Shown: positions 1 to 5,036 of the stretch, piece after piece
Position numbering within the stretch: the first letter of the stretch is position 1
How the letters are laid out: each line of letters begins with the position of its first letter
Source of the DNA: Thermoprotei archaeon
GTDB taxonomy: Archaea; Thermoproteota; Thermoprotei; QMSL01; B3-G16
Assembly: GCA_003649665.1 (NCBI GenBank)
Contig: QMSL01000073.1
Location: 1-6,772, forward strand
Direction of reading: 5' to 3'
Length of the DNA: 6,772 nucleotides
Notes under the pieces: model-generated
The model's database searches: none
Told to the model about the DNA's origin: nothing
Seen by the model: the letters and a program-made list of their open reading frames with translations, nothing else
Translations under genes and position numbers: made by a program

Positions 1-540
1 ATAAGGGTAAGGGATATATGGACTAGCGAGAAGCCTATGTATCACGCGATAGTTCCTGCATCACGAGAACATATGCTACTCATGGGTCTTTATAGAGAAG
101 CGCTAATATGGGATTACGTACGTAAAGTGGTTCCTAAAGTCAAGAAGGTAAGGTTAACAGAAGGAGGTTGTGGATGGCTTCATGCTGCAATATCCATCTC
201 TAAGACCACGCAGGGCGATGGAAAGAACGCCATACTAGCAGCCTTCGCTGCTCATCCTTCCCTCAAGTTTGTTGTAGTTGTAGACGATGATATAGACGTA
301 GATGACCCATATCAAATAGAGTGGGCGATAGCGACAAGATTTCAAGCATCAAGGGATTTAGTGATAATAAGAAATGCTAGAGGCTCAAGTCTTGATCCAT
401 CATGCGATCAGGAAATGTTGATTACGGATAAGATGGGGATTGATGCAACAATTGATTTAACAAAACCAAGAGATAAGTTCATGAAAGTAAGGCTAATGAC
501 AAATAATAAGGTTAAGCAAATCCTCAAGAAGTTAAAGTAG
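1..540 (+). CDS. UbiD-family decarboxylase, probably anhydromevalonate phosphate decarboxylase (3' part only)
   Basis: The reading frame is open from the first base, so the gene begins upstream; only about the last 179 residues of a usual 420-450 are present. What is seen is the typical UbiD C-terminal half: an EGG-xxx-LHAAISISK segment, the GDGKNAILAAF helix, the acidic strand VVVVDDDIDV followed by EWAIATRFQ, and a closing GIDAT motif. UbiD enzymes are decarboxylases that use prenylated FMN; by family knowledge most catalytic Arg/Glu residues lie before this fragment. The next gene, 9 bp downstream on the same strand, is an aconitase-X large subunit. That pairing matches the archaeal mevalonate pathway, where a UbiD homologue decarboxylates trans-anhydromevalonate 5-phosphate to isopentenyl phosphate. 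The family call is firm. The substrate is inferred from context, and UbiD proteins acting on aromatic acids look similar at this level. Confidence 0.88.
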   Translation: MRVRDIWTSEKPMYHAIVPASREHMLLMGLYREALIWDYVRKVVPKVKKVRLTEGGCGWLHAAISISKTTQGDGKNAILAAFAAHPSLKFVVVVDDDIDVDDPYQIEWAIATRFQASRDLVIIRNARGSSLDPSCDQEMLITDKMGIDATIDLTKPRDKFMKVRLMTNNKVKQILKKLK

Positions 541-549
541 GGTAAGACG

Positions 550-1767
550 ATGCATTTAACCAAAGAAGAGGAGAGGATCTTAGATGGAGAGAAGGGAGAG
601 GCATTAAGCGTAGCAATGAAGATCTTAGTGGGATTAGGGGAAATACATGATGCAGAGCGACTCATTCCAATAAGTTCAGCACATGTATCAGGGATCTCAT
701 ATGGCAATATAGGTGAGGAGGGACTTAATTTCATAAGATTCCTCTGTAACGGGAATCATTTCGTCGTATCTACTACAGTGAATCCAACAGCTATGGATCT
801 CGAATCATGGCAGGAAATGAAGATCCCTAAGGACTATGCAGAGAAGCAGTTAGAGATCGCAGAATGCCTCATTAGAGCAGGAGCTATTGTAAGCTTTACG
901 TGTACGCCTTACTTAGGATATACTTTCCCCCAGTACGGAGACCATGTGGCTTGGGGAGAATCCTCCGCTGTTGCATTTATCAATAGTGTATTGGGAGCTA
1001 GGACAAATAAGGAAGGAGGACCTTCTGCCTTAGCTTCAGCACTTTTAGGGAAAACACCACTTTACGGACTTCATATTAAGGATAATAGGAGGCCTACGGT
1101 AAGAGTCATAGTTCGATTCAATCTACAGACCATAACAGACTTTTCAATACTCGGGTATGCAATAGGTCATAGGATACGAAGCGGAATACCTCTAATCGAG
1201 AACATTAAAGTATACACAAATGACTATGATAAATTAAAGGCATTTTCTGCAGGAATAGCGGCTCCAAGCAACATTGCGATGTACCTTATCAAGGGCATAT
1301 CACCTGATGCCATATCTATATCTGAACATGATTTAAGAAATCTAGAAAAGGTTGAGATAACAATAGATGATGTCAATGAGGAGCTCTCTAGCCTATCCTC
1401 TCCCCTTGAAAGACCCGACTTAGTCTTCTTCGGTTGTCCACATTATTCTCTAAGGGAGCTTGAGAGAGTGATAGGCTATATCAAGGCACATGGGATTGTG
1501 AATAGAACTGATGTTCCCATATGGATTGCTGTTTCAAGAGCTACCTATAAGAGGGCGGTGGAATTAGGGTATGTATCATTTTTAAAGAGGAGAGGCATAA
1601 AGGTGATAAGAGATACATGTGCCGTAGTCATGCCGTTAAAACTCATGGGAATAAAAAGTGTTGCAACGGATTCAGCTAAGGCAGCACATTACATAAGGTT
1701 AAGACATGGAGCTACCGTATACTTAGCTGATGCTTTAAAGATATTGGAGAGCATATTGACCCAATAA
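550..1767 (+). CDS. Aconitase X large subunit, probable phosphomevalonate dehydratase large subunit
   Basis: A complete 405-residue protein of the aconitase-X catalytic (DUF521) family, at normal length for the split archaeal form. It opens with the family's LTKEEERILDGEKGEA segment, then SSAHVSG, TTVNPTAMDL (75-84) and a long conserved block from HVAWGESSAV to GGPSAL (132-161). Three cysteines in conserved settings fit the 4Fe-4S ligands: Cys118 in TCTPY, Cys296 in FFGCPHY and Cys357 in DTCAVV. With the small subunit it should dehydrate mevalonate 5-phosphate to trans-anhydromevalonate 5-phosphate in the cytoplasm. The start ATG lies 9 bp after the UbiD stop with only a weak GGTAAG upstream, so the two are probably co-transcribed. 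The gene ends 3 bp from the convergent small-subunit gene. Related aconitase-X enzymes act on cis-3-hydroxyproline, but the UbiD neighbour and split subunits favour the mevalonate role. Confidence 0.92.
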   Translation: MHLTKEEERILDGEKGEALSVAMKILVGLGEIHDAERLIPISSAHVSGISYGNIGEEGLNFIRFLCNGNHFVVSTTVNPTAMDLESWQEMKIPKDYAEKQLEIAECLIRAGAIVSFTCTPYLGYTFPQYGDHVAWGESSAVAFINSVLGARTNKEGGPSALASALLGKTPLYGLHIKDNRRPTVRVIVRFNLQTITDFSILGYAIGHRIRSGIPLIENIKVYTNDYDKLKAFSAGIAAPSNIAMYLIKGISPDAISISEHDLRNLEKVEITIDDVNEELSSLSSPLERPDLVFFGCPHYSLRELERVIGYIKAHGIVNRTDVPIWIAVSRATYKRAVELGYVSFLKRRGIKVIRDTCAVVMPLKLMGIKSVATDSAKAAHYIRLRHGATVYLADALKILESILTQ

Positions 1768-1770
1768 TGC

Positions 1771-2187
1771 TTAGACATTAACTTTTATTACAGCCTCTCT
1801 CGACCTTACGCTTATCTCTACACGAATGCCATGGTACCTTTCATCTAGAAGAGATTCTGGTACGTCATAGATATACCATATGTTTCCTATTATGCAACCT
1901 ATTGCCGTTAATGAGTCAGCATGACATGTGAGTATAGCTCTTGGTGCCAATCCCTTTTGAGATAAGGCGTAAATTATATATGGACCTACTGTCGACCCGC
2001 TGCTATGCGGAATGAGGAGTATCTTACCAGATAAAGTTTCTCCATAGAGATCATGCCTTGGATTTATTATCACTCCACTACTCACGTCTATATCTCCATA
2101 AAAAGAGAGAGGAGTCTTTGAAATTAGTAATCTTCCTGAAAGAGTGCCTTGTAGGAAGCTGAAAGTCTTTGCATGGAATTCCTTCAT
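1771..2187 (-). CDS. Aconitase X small subunit (DUF126), probable phosphomevalonate dehydratase small subunit
   Basis: A complete 138-residue protein of the aconitase-X swivel (DUF126) family. Visible marks are an N-terminal G-x-LSGRLLISKTPLSFYG segment, SGVIINPRHDLYGE (37-50), the diagnostic GKILLIPHSSGSTVGPY loop (54-70) and the KGLAPRAIL and DSLTAIG stretches that follow. In the family the Ser-rich loop completes the active site formed with the large subunit; which serine is catalytic cannot be told here. The ATG overlaps the stop of the upstream HD gene as ATGA, and GGTG lies 5 nt before it, so translation is probably coupled to the HD gene. Its large-subunit partner is on the opposite strand, tail to tail with a 3-bp gap, an odd arrangement for two chains of one enzyme. 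The family call is strong; the phosphomevalonate substrate is inferred from the neighbours. Confidence 0.9.
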   Translation of the reverse strand: MKEFHAKTFSFLQGTLSGRLLISKTPLSFYGDIDVSSGVIINPRHDLYGETLSGKILLIPHSSGSTVGPYIIYALSQKGLAPRAILTCHADSLTAIGCIIGNIWYIYDVPESLLDERYHGIRVEISVRSREAVIKVNV

Positions 2188-3515
2188 AGGGACACCGAGA
2201 GGAGAGATGATGGTTCTCCTAATACTTCCTTTGCTGCTTTCGATACCTGTGAGCGATATTTCGAGATAGTGTATACACGAAGGACGTCTACGTATCCTCT
2301 TAGAACGTTGATTAGGCTTGAGATATCCGTTAGCCTTCTCCGTCTCGGAGTACCATCGTCAGCTATTTCATAAACTGGAATTTCAAATGGCTCCATTTGC
2401 CTTGGCGTATATGGTATTGATGGGACTGATGGAATGTCAAGTATTATATAATCCGGCTCCACTCCTGAGCGAGATGCTATTTCCTCTTCTATTTTCGACC
2501 TTATGGATCTCTGCATCATGATATTACTCATTATCGGCGCCTGTATGTGTAGTACGGTCTCATATGCGCACTTTAGTAGATCACGTCTCTCCAACATTTT
2601 ATAGAAATCTACGGCCATTTTGACCTCTCTATCCTTTATATCGCTTCTCATGCTTAATTCCTTAAGCTTTGCCATGACCCAGGAATCAGTCAGCTTTATG
2701 TAGTCCTCTGGATCATTTATGGCCAAAAGACCTAGTTCATCACGAGCACCCTCCATAGATTTAAGGATTAGTAGCTCAGAACTACGAACTGTCCTATGGA
2801 AGTAAACTGCCTTAAACATCTCGTACCTTGCTATTATAAAGGCTTCCAATGCGTGGAGAGCAGCAGGGACTTTGATTGCGAGTTCGCCATCGACCACGTT
2901 TGTGGAGTAGATTAGCCTATAAGTATCGATATACCCATACTCCACACCAGTAAAGTAAGAATCGCGGACAAGGAAATCCATTTTATCTACGTCGAAGGGA
3001 GACGATATTACTTGATTGAGAAAAGGTTTATCCGTCTCCTTTAACTTACCAACGGCTAGTTCAGCTACTTTCTTAGGATCATAGCCTGCTTCGCTTAAGA
3101 TGTCCTTGATTTCGGTATTAAGAATAAGCCATTGCGTCATGTCTTCATGGGTCTTACCAGTATACGTTACTAATAGTTCTTCGTAGACGTGAGAGAAGGG
3201 ACCATGACCGATATCATGCAGAAGGCCTGCAATTCGCAGTAGCTGAATTTCATCTTGATCTATATAGCCCAAGTTCGCTAAATGCTCGCCCGTGATGCCG
3301 GCTAGGTGCATTACTCCTAAAGAATGGCTAAAACGAGAGTGATCAGCACCGGGATAGACATAATGTGCACCAGCAAGTTGTCTTATATAGTGTAATCTCT
3401 GAAAGATGATAGTATCTACTATCCTTCGTTCGAGTTCAGTAATCATTATGTAGCCGTGTATAGGATCACGTATTTCAGCCACTGTTTTGAAGCCACCTCT
3501 CTGTGGCTTTCCCAT
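2184..3515 (-). CDS. HD-domain phosphohydrolase of the SAMHD1/dGTPase-like family (COG1078 type)
   Basis: A 443-residue cytoplasmic protein with no membrane segment. From the chosen start it shows RDPIHGYI (16-23), VYPGADHSRFSHSLG (53-67), the HD pair His100-Asp101 in LLHDIGHGPFSH, and SPFDVDKMDFLVRDS (172-186). His64, His100, Asp101 and Asp177 line up with the metal ligands His167, His206, Asp207 and Asp311 of human SAMHD1. Arg61, Lys178 and Asp185 match its nucleotide-contacting residues, with Phe where SAMHD1 has Tyr315. It is therefore probably an active metal-dependent phosphohydrolase, perhaps a dNTP triphosphohydrolase; the substrate is not shown. I chose the ATG at 3515 because GGTG lies 6 nt upstream; an in-frame ATG at 3527 would add four residues. 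It sits second in a tight run, 14 bp after the unknown gene from this start, and overlaps the dehydratase small subunit by 4 bp. Confidence 0.9.
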   Translation of the reverse strand: MGKPQRGGFKTVAEIRDPIHGYIMITELERRIVDTIIFQRLHYIRQLAGAHYVYPGADHSRFSHSLGVMHLAGITGEHLANLGYIDQDEIQLLRIAGLLHDIGHGPFSHVYEELLVTYTGKTHEDMTQWLILNTEIKDILSEAGYDPKKVAELAVGKLKETDKPFLNQVISSPFDVDKMDFLVRDSYFTGVEYGYIDTYRLIYSTNVVDGELAIKVPAALHALEAFIIARYEMFKAVYFHRTVRSSELLILKSMEGARDELGLLAINDPEDYIKLTDSWVMAKLKELSMRSDIKDREVKMAVDFYKMLERRDLLKCAYETVLHIQAPIMSNIMMQRSIRSKIEEEIASRSGVEPDYIILDIPSVPSIPYTPRQMEPFEIPVYEIADDGTPRRRRLTDISSLINVLRGYVDVLRVYTISKYRSQVSKAAKEVLGEPSSLLSVSL

Positions 3516-3529
3516 TGCTGACACCATTG

Positions 3530-4060
3530 TTATTTAGCCCTAGTAATTTCGGGACTCTCAACACCTAAGTTCTTTAACGAAACTTTAAGTCTTTCTAATA
3601 TCATTTCAGTTAGTTCCTGTGGATCAAGTCGTCCTAGTCCGCGTATTAGCTTTATTTTAAATATCATTCGATCCTTCTCTAGTATGATTCTTAGTAGGTA
3701 TTCGTCTGATCTCACAGCCTGCCACTTAGTTCCATCGAAGTATCGATAGTATATTTTGAAGCCGAAATCTATAAGTGGCTGCCGAAGTATTTTAATGACC
3801 TTCACTATTGTCCTCCTTAAGGCGCTATTTGACTTAAAGTATATCACACGTGGGCCATGACCTAAGCCGACTTGTATTCTTAGAATTCCCTTGTACATTT
3901 TGTCCTTTCCTGCAACGGATATCAATTTCGATGCAGTATAGCCGTTTATTTGGCACATAGCCTCAGCTAGTGCATCAGCTAACATGTCCCTAGGGATGTT
4001 ATGCTTGTATGTATCTTCATAGTGTGGGAGAGAGGGGAAGTTAATGTAGATACCGCTCAT
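3530..4060 (-). CDS. Unrecognised 176-residue protein, first gene of the HD/aconitase-X small subunit run
   Basis: I do not recognise this family. It is a soluble, basic protein of alternating hydrophobic and charged residues, with no signal peptide, membrane segment or cysteine metal site (one Cys only). An N-terminal part includes a helix-like stretch DMLADALAEAM, a central part has IQVGLGHGPRVIYF and many Lys/Arg around TIVKVIKILRQP, then YYRYFDGTKWQA, and a C-terminal helix PQELTEMILERLK. Coding is supported by its length, by position between a repeat-bearing spacer and the HD gene (2 bp from the longer HD start), and by a strong GAGGTG before the start. Two ATG codons are adjacent at 4063 and 4060; the second has better spacing (5 nt rather than 2). 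Co-transcription with the HD gene and the dehydratase small subunit is likely, but no function follows from that. Confidence 0.78.
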   Translation of the reverse strand: MSGIYINFPSLPHYEDTYKHNIPRDMLADALAEAMCQINGYTASKLISVAGKDKMYKGILRIQVGLGHGPRVIYFKSNSALRRTIVKVIKILRQPLIDFGFKIYYRYFDGTKWQAVRSDEYLLRIILEKDRMIFKIKLIRGLGRLDPQELTEMILERLKVSLKNLGVESPEITRAK

Positions 4061-4089
4061 CATGACACCTCTTTTCGATACACTTAAGC

Positions 4090-4109
4090 TATTGAATATT
4101 TATTCAATA
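4090..4109 (-). promoter_or_regulatory. Inverted repeat containing a TATA-like box, candidate promoter/operator of the three-gene run
   Basis: Two perfect 9-bp arms, TATTGAATA and TATTCAATA, are separated by TT. Read on the minus strand the centre is AATAAATATT, a plausible archaeal TATA box. A start about 25 nt downstream would fall near 4075, just ahead of GAGGTG at 4071-4066 and the start codon at 4060, giving a short leader. A symmetric site over the TATA box would be a natural repressor-binding place. The symmetry is seen in the sequence; the promoter and operator roles are inferred, and A+T-rich DNA gives such repeats more easily. Confidence 0.4.
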
Positions 4110-4119
4110 TTACCACTCT

Positions 4120-4150
4120 TAAAATGTTTCGGTATATACGAAACATTTTA
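4120..4150. repeat. Perfect 12-bp inverted repeat with 7-bp spacer, candidate operator or hairpin
   Basis: The left arm TAAAATGTTTCG (4120-4131) and right arm CGAAACATTTTA (4139-4150) are exact reverse complements, with GTATATA between them. This is the strongest dyad symmetry in the window. It lies about 60-90 bp upstream of the unknown gene's start and roughly 10 bp upstream of the smaller repeat that covers the TATA-like box. The size and spacing suit a dimeric regulator such as a winged-helix protein. A hairpin in a leader RNA is the alternative if transcription starts further upstream. Confidence 0.6.
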
Positions 4151-4227
4151 TATTTTAGATTAGCTACTATAGTCTTCATTGTTGCTTTTTTCATAATTTA
4201 TCCGTTCTAATAAGGTACTCGTGATGA

Positions 4228-4250
4228 GAGTTAAAGGTCTGATTTAACTC
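4228..4250. repeat. 8-bp inverted repeat with 7-nt loop downstream of UPF0148
   Basis: The arms GAGTTAAA (4228-4235) and TTTAACTC (4243-4250) are exact reverse complements around GGTCTGA. On the minus strand the repeat falls about 40-60 nt after the UPF0148 stop codon. It could form a 3'-end hairpin of that transcript, though archaeal termination depends mainly on T-runs and none follows closely on that strand. Its role is unknown. Confidence 0.4.
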
Positions 4251-4288
4251 CATAAGCTTTAAATGTTTACAATTTATAAAGATTAAAT

Positions 4289-4648
4289 CTACTTACTTGT
4301 AAGCTTTCGAGCTTTATCGAGGACTTCCAGTAATGATGTAAGGGATTTCGCGTATTCGTTGATCTTGTAGGGATCATTTTCACCTTCAAGCATCTTAGTG
4401 AGAAGTTGAATCTTTAACAGTACTGCGTTCTCAAGTTTACTTAATATTACATTACCTGCAACCCTCGTCTCTTCACCTTCTCTAGCGAAGAGAACGCCTC
4501 TACCACATGCAGGACATATTATTTCGCCGCTCTTTAGTTTAAATAATGGAACGCCGTGTATTGGACATGTCTCAGCTAACATTTGAGCACCACTTCTAAG
4601 CAGTCCCGCCATCTTCTTAATTACCTGCTCATCTTGAGCTTGCTTCAT
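4289..4648 (-). CDS. UPF0148 family zinc-ribbon protein (Sjogren's/scleroderma autoantigen 1-like)
   Basis: A 119-residue protein with the UPF0148 layout: an N-terminal helix ending in MAGLLRSGAQMLAE, then a short zinc ribbon with PLFKLKSGEIICPACGR, and a C-terminal helical part rich in Leu and Lys (about residues 65-119). The metal site reads Cys28-x-x-His31 and Cys45-x-x-Cys48, so one usual cysteine is replaced by histidine, which can still bind zinc. The family is widespread in archaea and resembles a eukaryotic autoantigen; its molecular role is not established. I start at ATG 4648 because GGTG lies 6 nt upstream; a longer in-frame reading would begin at TTG 4660 inside that signal region. 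It diverges from the UPF0147 gene across about 95 bp, which probably holds both promoters. Confidence 0.88.
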   Translation of the reverse strand: MKQAQDEQVIKKMAGLLRSGAQMLAETCPIHGVPLFKLKSGEIICPACGRGVLFAREGEETRVAGNVILSKLENAVLLKIQLLTKMLEGENDPYKINEYAKSLTSLLEVLDKARKLTSK

Positions 4649-4660
4649 ATGCGACACCAA

Positions 4661-4734
4661 GCATATTTATATTACATTTTAACACTAAGTTAAAGTAGCG
4701 CCTCTTTATCTAAATATTTTTGAACATACAATGG
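4661..4734. promoter_or_regulatory. Divergent promoter region between UPF0148 and UPF0147
   Basis: This A+T-rich segment separates two divergent genes. On the plus strand TTTATCTAAATATTT (4705-4719) contains TATA-like stretches that could start a transcript near 4733, just before GGGGTGAG at 4733-4740. Read on the minus strand the same box could serve UPF0148 with a leader of about 40 nt. A small inverted repeat, TTTAAC and GTTAAA around ACTAA (4678-4694), lies between. Exact boxes cannot be fixed from sequence alone. Confidence 0.4.
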
Positions 4735-4743
4735 GGTGAGAAC

Positions 4744-5022
4744 TTGACAGCAACTTATATGAATCCAGAGGAGCGAACCGTTCAGGCTATAATGATACTA
4801 CAGAAGATCGTTGAGGATACTGGTGTTCCAAGGAACATAAGAAGGGCTGCTGCGGAGGCTATTAAAATACTACAGCGCAAGGATCTAAGCCCAGCGCTAA
4901 GAGCAGCGAATGCTATAAGCATACTTGATGAAGTCGCAACGGATCCAAATATGCCCCTCTTCGCCAGAACCGCAATATGGCAAGCAGTTAGCATCCTTGA
5001 GCAAATACGTGATCAGGTATAG
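4744..5022 (+). CDS. UPF0147 family small helical protein
   Basis: A 92-residue, almost wholly helical protein at the usual UPF0147 length of about 90. Recognisable motifs are VPRNIRRAAAEAIKIL (28-43), SPALRAANAISILDE (49-63) and DPNMPLFARTAIW (67-79), the conserved core of the family. The family is archaeal and uncharacterised. The start is taken as TTG 4744 because GGTG ends 5 nt before it. An in-frame TTG at 4720 would place the ribosome-binding site inside the gene, and the first ATG, at 4759, lacks a signal at proper distance. The stop TAG overlaps the AGGAGG that precedes FAU-1, so the two genes are almost certainly co-transcribed and perhaps translationally coupled. No cysteines, membrane segments or catalytic motifs are seen. 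Confidence 0.9.
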   Translation: MTATYMNPEERTVQAIMILQKIVEDTGVPRNIRRAAAEAIKILQRKDLSPALRAANAISILDEVATDPNMPLFARTAIWQAVSILEQIRDQV

Positions 5023-5026
5023 GAGG
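5021..5026 (+). promoter_or_regulatory. Ribosome-binding site of FAU-1 overlapping the UPF0147 stop codon
   Basis: AGGAGG begins on the second base of the UPF0147 TAG stop and lies 10 nt before the TTG start at 5037. It is the best match to the 16S tail near this start and decides for the TTG rather than a downstream ATG. The overlap suggests that ribosomes finishing UPF0147 help to start FAU-1. Confidence 0.6.
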
Positions 5027-5036
5027 CTCAAGGACT

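Larger units (their letters stand above)
4064..4288. other. Intergenic spacer of 225 bp with three perfect inverted repeats
   Basis: This is the longest non-coding stretch in an otherwise tightly packed window. It lies upstream of the minus-strand three-gene run and downstream of the minus-strand UPF0148 gene, so it should hold the run's promoter and possibly the UPF0148 terminator. It is A+T-rich and carries three perfect inverted repeats, listed separately at 4090-4109, 4120-4150 and 4228-4250. The 8-mer AAATGTTT occurs at 4122-4129 and 4261-4268 and in inverted form at 4141-4148. A T6 run lies on the plus strand near 4185-4191. No convincing gene was found inside it. Confidence 0.7.

Noticed and set aside
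408..734. A minus-strand open frame of 108 codons across the UbiD/aconitase-X junction.
   Set aside because: It lies antisense to two genes with clear family motifs and shows no recognisable protein features or start signal. The other antisense or overlapping frames (2173-2521, 4782-4994, 4925-5143, 5195-5416, 6257-6472) were dropped for the same reason.
550..1767. Reading the large subunit as a true TCA-cycle aconitase.
   Set aside because: Its motifs are those of aconitase X, the small partner is a separate DUF126 protein, and the neighbour is a UbiD decarboxylase; none of this fits citrate-isocitrate isomerisation.
4185..4191. T6 run on the plus strand as a terminator.
   Set aside because: No plus-strand gene precedes it within the window's middle part, so there is no transcript for it to end; on the minus strand it is an A-run.
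4084..4194. A 36-codon minus-strand reading frame beginning ATGAAAAAAGC inside the spacer, encoding a basic peptide.
   Set aside because: It has no GGTG-like site before its ATG, spans both strong dyads and is built of A+T-rich codons expected by chance; the dyads explain the sequence better.
4221..4242. GTGATGA followed 11 nt later by CTGA, resembling the C and D' boxes of a C/D guide RNA, with an A+T-rich box about 23 bp upstream.
   Set aside because: No C' or terminal D box follows at the required distances, and the CTGA lies in the loop of the 8-bp inverted repeat, so a complete guide RNA cannot be built.
4663..4673. TATA-like TAATATAAATA on the minus strand just before UPF0148.
   Set aside because: A start 25 nt downstream would fall at or beyond the ATG at 4648 and remove the ribosome-binding site, so it is not the likely promoter of that gene.
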